64,000 bases of DNA from Pseudobutyrivibrio sp. (GTDB lineage: Bacteria; Bacillota; Clostridia; Lachnospirales; Lachnospiraceae): the NCBI RefSeq assembly GCF_015057185.1, contig NZ_SVEV01000003.1, positions 62,001 through 126,000 on the forward strand, written 5' to 3'. Of the stretch, positions 36,233-46,040 are shown piece after piece (position 1 is the stretch's first letter; the number at the start of each line of letters is the position of its first letter). The notes beneath the pieces were generated by a model. It did not search any database. It saw nothing but the letters and a program-made list of their open reading frames with translations, and had not been told where the DNA came from. The translations under genes and the position numbers were made by a program.

Positions 36233-37183
36233 ATGAAAAAGATTAGTATAATGATTCCTTGCTATAACGAGGAAGAGAATATTGTTCAGATAGGCGAAGC
36301 TTGTGAAAATATCCTGAAAGAGAAGCTTTCAAATTATGACTATGAGATTTGTTATGTAGATAATGCATCTACTGATAAGACAAGAGAGCTTATCGAGCAG
36401 GTGTGTGCTAAAAACAAAAAACACAAAGCTATTTTTAACGTAACAAATTTTGGCCAGTTTAACTCGCCATTTCATGGAATATGTGAGCTGGATGGAGATT
36501 GTGTAATTCCTGTATGTGCAGATTTCCAGGACCCTGTAGAGATGATTCCTGTATTTGTGCATGAATGGGAGCAGGGACACAAAATTGTAAGTGGTGTAAA
36601 GGCTACCAGCAAGGAAAATGGTTTTGTATATTTCCTCCGAACAATGTACTACAAGACTATTAAAAAGATGTCTACAGTACATATGATTGAGCATTTTACT
36701 GGCTTTGGCCTTTACGACAAATCATTTGTTATGCTTCTTAGAGAGTTGAAAGATCCACTTCCATTTATCAGAGGTATTGTAGCTGAGTATGGTGAGGGAT
36801 TTAATCTCAAAATAGTTGAGTATGAGCAGCCACAACGTAGAGCTGGAGTTACTCACAACAATTTCTATACATTATATGATGCAGCTATGCTGAGTTTTAC
36901 AAGCTACACAAAGGTGGGGCTTAGAATGATGACATGGCTTGGTTTTATAGTAGGATTTATCGATGTCATTGTGGCAATTGTATACCTTGTTCTTAAACTT
37001 ACACATTGGAATGATTTTGCAGCTGGCAATGCACCAATGGTAATTGGTATGTTTTTACTTGGAGCCATTCAGCTTACATTTATGGGATTTATGGGAGAAT
37101 ATATATTAAATATTAATACTAGAACTATCAATAGGCCAATAGTTGTCGAAGAGAAGAGAATTAATTTTGACACAGAAGAATAA
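36233..37183 (+). CDS. GT2 membrane glycosyltransferase
   Basis: A 316-residue GT-A enzyme with two C-terminal helices. Motifs: IMIPCYNEEENI, CYVDNASTDKT, PVCADFQDPVEM (the DxD position is altered to CADFQD), and the helices at about 228-252 and 264-288. Related to the GtrB/DPM1 group, but the diverged DxD region may mean another donor, for example the CDP-sugar made by the genes just upstream. Last gene before a strong terminator. Confidence 0.8.
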   Translation: MKKISIMIPCYNEEENIVQIGEACENILKEKLSNYDYEICYVDNASTDKTRELIEQVCAKNKKHKAIFNVTNFGQFNSPFHGICELDGDCVIPVCADFQDPVEMIPVFVHEWEQGHKIVSGVKATSKENGFVYFLRTMYYKTIKKMSTVHMIEHFTGFGLYDKSFVMLLRELKDPLPFIRGIVAEYGEGFNLKIVEYEQPQRRAGVTHNNFYTLYDAAMLSFTSYTKVGLRMMTWLGFIVGFIDVIVAIVYLVLKLTHWNDFAAGNAPMVIGMFLLGAIQLTFMGFMGEYILNINTRTINRPIVVEEKRINFDTEE

Positions 37184-37204
37184 GTAATATTTATATTAGT
37201 TATG

Positions 37205-37245
37205 AAAAGGTTGCAATCGAGATTTTCATGATTGCAACCTTTTTT
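37205..37245 (+). terminator. Rho-independent terminator
   Basis: AAAAGGTTGCAATC-loop-GATTGCAACCTTTTTT forms a stem of about 13-14 base pairs with a T run. It ends the CDP-sugar operon and marks the border to the AT-rich half of the window. Confidence 0.92.
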
Positions 37246-37306
37246 AAGGGAAAAAGAACTGTAGAGAATAGTAAGATATAGGATTAGAGAAGTTATAAAG
37301 TAAGTT

Positions 37307-40300
37307 ATGGTAAATAAGGTAGGAGTTATTCATAATTTAAAAATGTTGATAGTAATTATGTGTTTGTTAATTACTATTTGCTTGATATGGAAAATAGGAG
37401 AAAATAAACAGAACAAACAAAACAATGAATCGATATTTAGTTTCGAGGGAGAAGGGACAGCAGAATCACCGTATCTTATAAGTTCTGTGGATGATTTATT
37501 GGAATTTAAAACTTATGTTAATCAAAAACATCCAGAAGCGCAAGGTGTTGTCCTTAAAGGTGTTTATTTTGAGCAAACATGTGACCTTGATTTAAGTGAG
37601 GTAACTGACTGGGAGCCAATAAGTAAAGTAGATGGTGAAAACTATTTTTATGGGCAATACGATGGTGGTGGGCATGTTATTCGAAATCTTCATTGTAGTA
37701 CAGAATCTTATAGTAGCTTATTTGGCCAAATAGGCGGGACAATTGTCAACCTAGGCCTAGAAGATTCAGATTTTTCTGGAGAATATTGTGCGGGATTAGC
37801 AATGTATACAGTTAGCAATAGTGCTAGAGTTGTTAATTGTTATGTAGATAATGTGGAGTTTGATGCGTCACAAGGTGCATGCGGAATTGCATATGATTTT
37901 GGCGGTGAAATAATTAATTGTTGGTCAAACATAAATAAAGATTCTTTAGGTGTAATTGCTGGCATTTGTTCAGTTTGTTATAGGTCTGAGAACAACTACA
38001 CTAATATTAAATTGGTAAATCAAGCCGAGATTGAATCAGAAGGTTTTAATTATGTAAAAGATATAGGTAAAGTAGTTGATGCATTGAACAATTACATTTT
38101 GTCTTTGAATATAAACGTAAAAACATTATATCTGTGGTCAGAAGAATCTTCTGGAGTTTCATTTGAGGGCAAGGAAAATATCTCCATTCCATTTCAAGGA
38201 GATGGATCAAGTGAAAGACCGTATCAAATTACATGTGTAGATGATTTTTTATTATTTGCAAAACTTGTAAACAGTGGATTTGATTTTGCAGATTGTTATT
38301 TCAAATTAACATCAGATATAGATATGAAGGGGGTAGAATGGACTCCTATCGGTATTTTTGATAGTGGAAGGTTTTTCTGGGGAACATTTGATGGAGACGG
38401 TCATACAATCAGCAATTTAACAATTACAAACGACTATGCAGGGTTATTTGGTCAGCTTTCTGGTACTGTTCTAAATTTGATAATTGTAAACGAAGAGGTT
38501 AATGGTGAGTATGTGGGTGGAATTACAAGCCATGCTTGTGATTCACCGAAAATTATAAATTGTGCAGTAATAGATTCAACAATAAAAGCAAGTGAACGAG
38601 GAGGTGGTATAGCTGATAATTTTGTCGGAGGAACAATTGTAAATTGTGTGACAGATATTTCAGTAATAAATACTGACGGCAATAATAACACATATGGAAT
38701 AGTATCTTATAATGCTGCTAATATTTCTTCATGTTATTCAAATATAGAAATATGTAATAAAGACACATTTGATGGTAGTTTAGATAACTGTGAGGTTGAA
38801 ATATTTGATTCTCAAAATGCTGTATCAGAAGTTGTAGATAAGATGAATGTAGGCGTGTCAGAATATGACTCTGAGTATGAACTTAATTCATGGAAAGTGG
38901 AAGATGGTAATATTAAGCCTCTGAATGAAGCAAATTATAGACCATTGATTATGTTTGTTTGTTTTTCAATTATAGTGTGTTTTATATTAATCATACTTTA
39001 CAAAAACGACTACACTATAGGATTACAGATAAACGAGTATACACTTGAGCATAATAGGATGGCTAGAATCGTATTTTTTATTATTCTTTGTATAATATAC
39101 ATCGTTACTATTATACTTAATTATGGAGTTACCTATTTAGTTTCTTCCTACGAAGGAATTTCAGTTAATCAATTATTGTTTAATTTATCATCACCTGTAC
39201 AAGGAACTAATTGGAGTTCTTTTTACAAGCCTCTTGTTATTTGTGGATTAGTGATAGTATTAGCAATTTTATGTATAGCTATTGCTTATTATAAGCTTGT
39301 TAGGATATGCTTTAAACTTAGTTCTAATTCTGTAAAGCCGAGAGTATTAATAGATTTAAATATAGCTATACTTTTAATTGTGGTGGTTATATTGCAAATG
39401 CATGCTTTTAAAAAATTTGATGAGGCTTTTAATATAACTCAATATATAGAATACAGAAATTCAAGTACCACTCTATATGATGAATACTATGTATCACCAG
39501 ATGATGTTGAATTGGTATTTCCTGAGCAGAAAAGGAATTTAATATATATTTTTATGGAATCAGGAGAAATGTCTGCGGCAGGAAAAAGTAGTGGTGGAGG
39601 AATGGATGAGGATTATATACCAGAACTAACTCAGATTTCGTTAGATAATATTAATTTTAGTGAAGAGGGAGTTCTTAATGGCGCATATGTAACTGACGGT
39701 TCAGGTTGGACTATAGCTGGCATGATAGGACAGACAGCAGGAATACCATTGAATTATTATTCTGGAAGTGCCTTTCCAGGTATTGTTGCGCTTGGGGATA
39801 TTCTAAAAGACAATGGTTACAATAATTATCTTATGATAGGTAGCGATGGAGAATTCGCTGGTAGAAAGGAATATTTCGAATTACATGGTGATTATTCGAT
39901 ATATGATTATTATACTGCGATTGACCGTGGAGATATTCCATCAGATTATTTTGAATGGTGGGGATTTGAGGATCAGAAGTTATTTGAGTTTGCTAAGAAG
40001 GAATTGATTGATATTTCAAGTAATGAGCATCCTTTCAATTTCACATTACTTACGGTGGATACACATTTTACAGATGGGTATGTGTGTGATTTGTGTGAGA
40101 ACAATTATGAACATCAATATGCAAATGTTTTAAATTGTGCAAGCAGGCAAATAAGCGAATTCCTAACATGGCTGGAGCAACAGGATTTTTATGATAATAC
40201 CTCAGTGATTATATCTGGTGATCATTTGTACATGTCCTCTGATTTTTATTTTGTGGATGAATCCTATAATAGGAGAACCTATGTGTCGATAATAAATGCG

Positions 40301-40516
40301 CCAGAAGGGTTAGAAGAAAAATCTCATGTATATTGTACATTGGATATGTTCCCAACTACATTGGCTAGTTTAGGCGTTGATATAGAGGGGGACAAGCTTG
40401 GGTTAGGTACTAATTTGTTTTCTGATAAACAAACTCTTATGGAGGAAAAGGGATTAGATTGGATAAACGGAGAAATATCAAAGTATTCTTCCAAGTATAA
40501 TGATTTTTACTGGTAA
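37307..40516 (+). CDS. LTA-synthase-like transferase with added TM-GLUG-GLUG module
   Basis: A 1069-residue protein. Order: helix 1 (about 11-30); two GLUG-type beta-rich units (about 44-215 and 293-480), each starting with 'F.G.GTAESPYLISS'-like text and containing GQYDGGGHVIRNL or GTFDGDGHTISNL; a helix (547-565); three further helices (588-606, 642-661, 683-701); then the sulfatase-fold domain (about 740-1060). Active-site residues are kept: E751 in FMES, T802 in GSGWTIAG, DTHFTDGY and SGDH. The C-terminal half is closely related to 22715-24586. The likely role is transfer of phosphoglycerol or a similar group outside the cell, with the GLUG part binding glycan or protein (inference). Confidence 0.85.
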   Translation: MVNKVGVIHNLKMLIVIMCLLITICLIWKIGENKQNKQNNESIFSFEGEGTAESPYLISSVDDLLEFKTYVNQKHPEAQGVVLKGVYFEQTCDLDLSEVTDWEPISKVDGENYFYGQYDGGGHVIRNLHCSTESYSSLFGQIGGTIVNLGLEDSDFSGEYCAGLAMYTVSNSARVVNCYVDNVEFDASQGACGIAYDFGGEIINCWSNINKDSLGVIAGICSVCYRSENNYTNIKLVNQAEIESEGFNYVKDIGKVVDALNNYILSLNINVKTLYLWSEESSGVSFEGKENISIPFQGDGSSERPYQITCVDDFLLFAKLVNSGFDFADCYFKLTSDIDMKGVEWTPIGIFDSGRFFWGTFDGDGHTISNLTITNDYAGLFGQLSGTVLNLIIVNEEVNGEYVGGITSHACDSPKIINCAVIDSTIKASERGGGIADNFVGGTIVNCVTDISVINTDGNNNTYGIVSYNAANISSCYSNIEICNKDTFDGSLDNCEVEIFDSQNAVSEVVDKMNVGVSEYDSEYELNSWKVEDGNIKPLNEANYRPLIMFVCFSIIVCFILIILYKNDYTIGLQINEYTLEHNRMARIVFFIILCIIYIVTIILNYGVTYLVSSYEGISVNQLLFNLSSPVQGTNWSSFYKPLVICGLVIVLAILCIAIAYYKLVRICFKLSSNSVKPRVLIDLNIAILLIVVVILQMHAFKKFDEAFNITQYIEYRNSSTTLYDEYYVSPDDVELVFPEQKRNLIYIFMESGEMSAAGKSSGGGMDEDYIPELTQISLDNINFSEEGVLNGAYVTDGSGWTIAGMIGQTAGIPLNYYSGSAFPGIVALGDILKDNGYNNYLMIGSDGEFAGRKEYFELHGDYSIYDYYTAIDRGDIPSDYFEWWGFEDQKLFEFAKKELIDISSNEHPFNFTLLTVDTHFTDGYVCDLCENNYEHQYANVLNCASRQISEFLTWLEQQDFYDNTSVIISGDHLYMSSDFYFVDESYNRRTYVSIINAPEGLEEKSHVYCTLDMFPTTLASLGVDIEGDKLGLGTNLFSDKQTLMEEKGLDWINGEISKYSSKYNDFYW

Positions 40517-40533
40517 TATTATATTGTATTCGG

Positions 40534-40556
40534 AACAATCAAACATAGGATTGTTT
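40534..40556 (+). terminator. Possible weak terminator
   Basis: AACAATC-AAACATAG-GATTGTTTT is a 7-base-pair stem followed by a short T run, 18 bases after the stop. It is A/T-rich, so efficiency would be low. Confidence 0.25.
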
Positions 40557-40580
40557 TATAAAAAATAAGGATGAAAAATA

Positions 40581-42470
40581 ATGAAGTGGAGTAACCAAAA
40601 TAGGAATATGACATCAGGTAAGGTAAAAAAAGCATATTGGAAAATTTGCGATAGAGTAAGTAATATTCCCGAATATAAGCTAGTCTTTATTTTTATGTTG
40701 GTTAGCATAGCCTTTTGGTCCTCTATTAGTGGATATCTTAAAATACAGAGGTATCATACGGATGAATGGGTTTATTTGCAAAAAGCATATTCAATAAAAA
40801 ATGGATTTGGAATAAATTCAATATATGGAATCGAGGGGTTGGGAGCGGAAATAGAACGTTATATTTATAGTATATTAATAGCACCAGCTTGTTTGATTAA
40901 AAATATTAGTTTGAGATTTAGGGCAATTGCCTTGATAAATGCTATTAGTTTAAGTAGTTCTGCAATTCCTGTGTATCTATTATCAAAAGAAATGCTTTTG
41001 GGAAAAAAGAAGAGGCTTTTGTCGGTGATTATTGCATTAACTATGCCATATATGAATTATTGCGCATCATTTATGTCAGAGGTTGTGTTTATTCCTATAG
41101 GCTTGTGGATAATATATTTAAATTATATGTTAATACAATTCAAAAACTTCACATTCAAGAAAAATATACAGCGAAGTGTCATACTAGTTTTTTTTATAGT
41201 GTTGGCGTGGTATACCAAAAATACAGGACGTGTATTTATATACATTGAGATTTTGGTTGGAATATTGGCATTTATATATAATAGAATCCGAGAAATAAAA
41301 GAAAAACTATTTAGATATATGTTCATTATGATGTGTATTATTGTGATTATAAGTGCGATAGTGTTTGTTATTTTAACATATATTGGAACAAATAGCTTTA
41401 TTCAAACAACTCGAGTGTTCTTACTTAAATATTTGTTTACTACTAATAGTATGTCACCTTTGTATGCTGATGCGACTTTATATGTGGTTATTAGTTTTAT
41501 TTTAGCATTTTGTATTATCCCGATAGTATATTGTCTTACTTCTTTTAAGTCATTTAACTTGCTTGAAAAACTATTCTTGATATGGTTAATATTTTTGACA
41601 ATTATGTTGCTGCAAGGAGTAATAAGATTGTCATATATAAGATATTATAATAGTTATAATGGATATAATGAAGGTTTTTCGCAAATATGGTTCAGATATA
41701 TATCCATTTTATATATGCCAATTCTTATCATATTTTTTAAGGCTGCAGATTTACGAAAGGAAAGCTCTCTAAAGGAAACCATAGTCTTAAGTTTATTTAT
41801 GGTAATCTTCTGGATGACAGTTTTAATATTCTACAAAGGCGCTCAAGCAGAAAATGCTGCCACCTATTCTATGCTATATTGGGTGCGTTACTACGGAAAC
41901 GATGTTGATATACATATAATCAAAATACTGTTTTCATTGATTATAGCTTGTATAATTGGTGGGTTGATTTATGTATTTGCTAATTGTCCTTACAGGATTA
42001 CAAAATTATTCTTATTGTTTTGGATTCCGATACAGATTTTTAATAATATAGAAAGCCATAAAACTATTGTTTCAGAGAATTCATTGACAGACACTAGTAT
42101 AGTGGAATTAAGAGAGTATGTGTTAAATCACAAAAATGAGACATTTTTATTGATTGATATTGACAATGGAAATAACAATTCGCAGAGCATGTGGCGAGGG
42201 GATGCATATTTAGATACAAAAAATATAATTCGGTATTATCCTACTAAACATTATAGTGCTGATTATCCATGTGATTTGAATTCCTTCTATTCGGAATATG
42301 CACCCGATATGGATATTACGAAAGTAAAGTATGTTATATTGTGTTCAGAATTAACACCACAAGATTTAAGTGTATTAACAGAAAAAAATATTGGAAATGG
42401 GCAATGGTATAATTTATATGAACTTAATATAGTGGGGCATCTTCCAGTAGTACAAAAAGTGGGAGAATAG
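40581..42470 (+). CDS. GT-C-type membrane glycosyltransferase, putative
   Basis: A 629-residue protein with about 11-12 helices. The first outer loop has YHTDEWVYLQKAY (about residues 55-67), the acidic D-E pair expected in dolichyl/polyprenyl-phosphate-dependent transferases (ArnT/PMT-like). The last 110 residues are soluble. AT-rich. It lies between two GLUG-bearing genes, with 4 bases to the next. It may glycosylate the same acceptor those proteins handle (inference). Confidence 0.65.
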   Translation: MKWSNQNRNMTSGKVKKAYWKICDRVSNIPEYKLVFIFMLVSIAFWSSISGYLKIQRYHTDEWVYLQKAYSIKNGFGINSIYGIEGLGAEIERYIYSILIAPACLIKNISLRFRAIALINAISLSSSAIPVYLLSKEMLLGKKKRLLSVIIALTMPYMNYCASFMSEVVFIPIGLWIIYLNYMLIQFKNFTFKKNIQRSVILVFFIVLAWYTKNTGRVFIYIEILVGILAFIYNRIREIKEKLFRYMFIMMCIIVIISAIVFVILTYIGTNSFIQTTRVFLLKYLFTTNSMSPLYADATLYVVISFILAFCIIPIVYCLTSFKSFNLLEKLFLIWLIFLTIMLLQGVIRLSYIRYYNSYNGYNEGFSQIWFRYISILYMPILIIFFKAADLRKESSLKETIVLSLFMVIFWMTVLIFYKGAQAENAATYSMLYWVRYYGNDVDIHIIKILFSLIIACIIGGLIYVFANCPYRITKLFLLFWIPIQIFNNIESHKTIVSENSLTDTSIVELREYVLNHKNETFLLIDIDNGNNNSQSMWRGDAYLDTKNIIRYYPTKHYSADYPCDLNSFYSEYAPDMDITKVKYVILCSELTPQDLSVLTEKNIGNGQWYNLYELNIVGHLPVVQKVGE

Positions 42471-42474
42471 AAAA

Positions 42475-43503
42475 ATGAAAAGAATAAAATTTAAAATTGA
42501 AAAGTTAGTATTACTCATTATAATTGTAATGTTTGTGCATATAGTCATAAAAGGATATGATTATGCTATGGCTAAAATAATTAAGTATGAAAAATACGAT
42601 TATTTTGAAGGATATGGGACATTTGATTCACCTTATTTGATAGAAAATGGAGAGGATCTTGAAAAATTTTCTGAACTAGTAAATTCAGGTAACAAGTACG
42701 TGGGTCAATATTTTAGATTAACAGCTGATATTGATATGTCAGGTATATCGATGAATCCAATAGGAAAATACGAAAATGGTCAATATTTTTTTGGCACGCT
42801 AGACGGGAATGGACATTGTATTTCAAATCTATATATCAATACTGGAGGATATGATGGTTTGTTTGGTAAATTAGGTGGGACGGTAATAAACTTAGGAATA
42901 GAAAGCGGATTCATAGGAAACCTTGACTTCAAAGGGTGCTGTGGAGCAATCGCAAGTAATTCAGTGGGGTCTTCTGCAAGGATAATTAATTGTTTTAATA
43001 AGGCGACAGTAGGGGGGTATAGAGCTGGAGGGATAGCGGATAATTTTTTAGGGAGTATTATTAATTGTTGGAGTGATTGTGAATTGGTAGGTACAGAGAT
43101 AGGAGGAATAACAGCATATGCTTCATCTCTTGGCCCGCAAACTTTTTGTTATACTACATCTGTTTTAACAGAGGATGGATCGGGACATTGTTTTAATTGT
43201 TATACAATTAAAAGAGAAGAATTATATTCTAATAGCATGGCTCGAAGGCTATCAGGTAATTGTCTAATTTGGTTTGAAACAATGACGCCAGTGAGAATGT
43301 TAAATGAATGGTCATTTTATGATGACGAGTTGAGATTAAGTAGTACTAGAATTACATATTGGAATTTATTTAACTTTTTTGTGGTGGTTGTGTTGTGTAT
43401 TGAATACTATACATGGATTTCGCTGATTGGACTAGTACTTTTTATGTCTATTGCCTTAAATATATGTTTAAAGCGAGCAAGAACTAAAAAAATTTTATCT
43501 TGA
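42475..43503 (+). CDS. Membrane-anchored GLUG-domain protein
   Basis: A 342-residue protein: an N-terminal helix (about 9-27), one GLUG-type unit (about 44-210) containing FEGYGTFDSPYLIENG and GTLDGNGHCISNL, then helices at about 300-335. The same TM-GLUG-TM order forms the N-terminal module of the protein at 37307, here without the transferase. No catalytic motif is visible. GLUG motifs are known from Gram-positive surface proteins and proteases. Its function is unknown; it may be a partner or regulator of the glycan transferase two genes upstream. GGGAGAATAGAAAA precedes the ATG. Confidence 0.75.
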   Translation: MKRIKFKIEKLVLLIIIVMFVHIVIKGYDYAMAKIIKYEKYDYFEGYGTFDSPYLIENGEDLEKFSELVNSGNKYVGQYFRLTADIDMSGISMNPIGKYENGQYFFGTLDGNGHCISNLYINTGGYDGLFGKLGGTVINLGIESGFIGNLDFKGCCGAIASNSVGSSARIINCFNKATVGGYRAGGIADNFLGSIINCWSDCELVGTEIGGITAYASSLGPQTFCYTTSVLTEDGSGHCFNCYTIKREELYSNSMARRLSGNCLIWFETMTPVRMLNEWSFYDDELRLSSTRITYWNLFNFFVVVVLCIEYYTWISLIGLVLFMSIALNICLKRARTKKILS

Positions 43504-43874
43504 AAATATAAGATAATATATTGATGAATGATGAATATTATTCTTATCTTAATCATAAAACTAGCTATCGATTGTCAAGAAATAATAAAGAAATAATTGT
43601 TTTATGAGATTGATATAGAAAAAAATCCTTATACTTTTAGGAGAGAATATTTCAATTCCAGTTATGATAGTAATATAAATCACAATAATAGTTTTGGCAT
43701 TAACAGCATATATTCTATGAGCTATTCGACTGTAATAGTGGAAACTATTTTTTATAAAATATTGGTTTATATATATTGTTATAATTAGACATATTTGTAA
43801 TGCTTATGACAAGAATATTAAAAAGAAAGGAAAGTATATTAATTTTTTTATGAATTAATTATACAAGCTAAATA
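43504..43874. other. 371-base spacer with probable decayed membrane-protein coding
   Basis: No convincing gene. The track ORF 43597-43788 starts at a TTG with no ribosome site. In another frame near 43650-43740 the translation reads like a hydrophobic helix (IIVLALTAYIL) but is broken by several stops, so it may be a relic. An imperfect A/T-rich hairpin (AAGATAATAT ... ATATTATTCTTATCTT) lies near 43508-43550. A weak ribosome site (AAAGAAAGGAAAG) lies around 43821, too far from the next ATG to be certain. Confidence 0.4.
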
Positions 43875-44960
43875 ATGAATAAAAGGAATGCTGCATTAGA
43901 CATACTGAGAATAATTGCTTTTTTGTTTGTTCTTACAGCTCATTCATTTTTGCATACAGGTTTTTATTCTGAAAGAGTGACAGGTCATGTAATGTATCTA
44001 TCAGTTTTGATTAGAACATTATCGATGACTTGCGTTCCTCTATTTTTAATGATTTCTGGTTATTTATTATCGGAAAGAGTGATAGAGTTTGGTTGGGATA
44101 GTACCATTCTTTTTTATTCTAGAATTAAGAGAATCATTTATGTATATGTTGTATGTATGGTACTAATATTTTTGTTCCAAAAAATAGAAAATACTAGTAT
44201 GAGTTGTTCGAATCTGGTTGCCAGTATACTAAGATATGACTACTATTCTTGGTATGTTGAAATGTATCTAGGGCTATATTTGCTTATACCTTTTCTTAAT
44301 ACGTTATGGAGAGTGTTGAAAGTAGATGCAGCTAGGCTTTTGATATTTGTGTTAGTATTTCTATCTGTTGTGCCAACTTTTTGTAACATGTTTGATTTAT
44401 CAAGTATAAATACTCTTTTGAGACCTTGGACTAGAGAAGAAAACTATACTCTTTTGATACCTGATTATTGGACGGGAATATATCCTATAATGTACTATTA
44501 CGTTGGTGCGTATTTTAGGAAATATATTTCAGTTCATAAGATTAATGCTATAAGATTGATAGGGTGTTTAATTGTACTGTTGATTTTGTTTACAAGCTTC
44601 AACATTTGGAAGAGCTATGATGGGATTTTCAAGTGGGGATGTTGGCAAGAGTGGTGGGGATTTGAAAATTTTGCTAATTCAGTGTTAATATTCCTGATTG
44701 TTTTAAAGATTTTTAGTGAAAAGGAATCCACAAAATTATTGAGATTGACGTCAGAACTTACATTTGGAGCGTTTATACTATCGTATATTTTAGATGTCTT
44801 TATTTATAGGAAAATTAATAGTCTTGACATTTGGAATAGTAAAGTAATCTTTATACCATTTGCTGTTGTATGTAATGCAATTATTTCATTGCTATTATCA
44901 TATATTGTGAATTGTTCATATGATTGTATTAAAGATGTATTAAGGAGATTAAAAAACTAG
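43875..44960 (+). CDS. Acyltransferase-3 family membrane protein
   Basis: A 361-residue protein with about ten helices. The N-terminus RNAALDILRIIAFLFVLTAHSFLH has the R/D-I-L-R ... H arrangement of acyltransferase 3 (OafA/WecH-type), where the His takes part in acyl transfer. These enzymes O-acetylate or succinylate surface sugars using acyl-CoA. Full-length for the family. It is followed 9 bases later by a second member of the same family, so the two may act at different positions or as a recent pair. Confidence 0.85.
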   Translation: MNKRNAALDILRIIAFLFVLTAHSFLHTGFYSERVTGHVMYLSVLIRTLSMTCVPLFLMISGYLLSERVIEFGWDSTILFYSRIKRIIYVYVVCMVLIFLFQKIENTSMSCSNLVASILRYDYYSWYVEMYLGLYLLIPFLNTLWRVLKVDAARLLIFVLVFLSVVPTFCNMFDLSSINTLLRPWTREENYTLLIPDYWTGIYPIMYYYVGAYFRKYISVHKINAIRLIGCLIVLLILFTSFNIWKSYDGIFKWGCWQEWWGFENFANSVLIFLIVLKIFSEKESTKLLRLTSELTFGAFILSYILDVFIYRKINSLDIWNSKVIFIPFAVVCNAIISLLLSYIVNCSYDCIKDVLRRLKN

Positions 44961-44969
44961 GTAAGAATA

Positions 44970-46040
44970 ATGGACGATAGAAGAATTAATCATATAGATT
45001 GTTTAAGAGTAATTGCAACATTTGCTGTAATAGTATTACATGTTAGTGCAACAAACTGGTATACCACCGAAGTAAATAGTTTTGAATGGGGAGTGTATAA
45101 TTTTTATGACAGCATAGTGAGGTGGTGTGTACCAGTTTTTGTAATGATTAGTGGGGCGATTTTTTTGAATCGTAATATATCTACGAAAGAGATATATAAA
45201 AAATATGTATTTAGGATTGTTAAGTCATTTATTGTATGGTCCTTTATATATGCAATTTTTATAAGAAATAAAGAAAAATTTAACATTATAAAAGCTTTAA
45301 TATTAGGACATCATCACATGTGGTATATGTTTATGATAGTAGGTTTATATATGAGTATACCATTACTAAAGAAATTAGTGCTATCTATGAAAAGTATTTA
45401 TTATTATTTGCTTTTAGCGTTTATTTTTTCTTTTTTGATACCCGAGATAATACTATTATTACGTGATTTTGGAAGTTATAGGATTCGCGATTTGTCTAGT
45501 GTTTTTGAAACTATTTTGGGTTATATAAATATTTCAATTGTATTAGGGTATTCAAGTTATTTTATTTTAGGTTATTGTATAGAAAAAGTATGTATTAAAC
45601 AGCGAGGGAAATTAGTAGTTTATATAGTAGGAATAATGGGATTTGTGTTTACAATTGTTGTTGATTGGATTGTTGCTATAAAGACGAACGAACCGTGTAG
45701 CAGGTATTATGATAATTTTTGTGTTAATGTCTTGGCGGAATCTGTAGCAGTATATGTTTGGTTTAAAAGTAAAGTGTTTCCCGAAATAGTATATAAATTT
45801 TGTGAAAAAGTAGCTAAATATTCATTTAGAATATATCTAGTACATGCATTAATAATTGAACTTTTAAACATACGTTTTAGTGTGACACCTGTAATATTTA
45901 ATCCACTCATCTCGATTCCAGTTATATCGTTTGTAGTATTTTTAATATCTTTCTTTATCTCATTTATCATTGATATTTGCATTGTAGCTATAAGAAATGC
46001 GATTATAATCATGAAAGGAAATAGTAGATTATGGCACTAA
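44970..46040 (+). CDS. Acyltransferase-3 family membrane protein
   Basis: A 356-residue protein with about ten helices. RRINHIDCLRVIATFAVIVLHVSA at the N-terminus carries the conserved D-x-L-R and His, and RWCVPVFVMISGAIFL is the second family block. It resembles the WecH/YiaH branch. The end overlaps the start of the HpcH/HpaI aldolase gene by 10 bases, so translation is coupled. It probably acylates the capsule repeat unit. Confidence 0.87.
   Translation: MDDRRINHIDCLRVIATFAVIVLHVSATNWYTTEVNSFEWGVYNFYDSIVRWCVPVFVMISGAIFLNRNISTKEIYKKYVFRIVKSFIVWSFIYAIFIRNKEKFNIIKALILGHHHMWYMFMIVGLYMSIPLLKKLVLSMKSIYYYLLLAFIFSFLIPEIILLLRDFGSYRIRDLSSVFETILGYINISIVLGYSSYFILGYCIEKVCIKQRGKLVVYIVGIMGFVFTIVVDWIVAIKTNEPCSRYYDNFCVNVLAESVAVYVWFKSKVFPEIVYKFCEKVAKYSFRIYLVHALIIELLNIRFSVTPVIFNPLISIPVISFVVFLISFFISFIIDICIVAIRNAIIIMKGNSRLWH

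Noticed and set aside
43597-43788. 63-aa ORF in the spacer before the acyltransferases
   Set aside because: TTG start without a ribosome site and composition like the surrounding A/T-rich spacer; treated as relic or noise.
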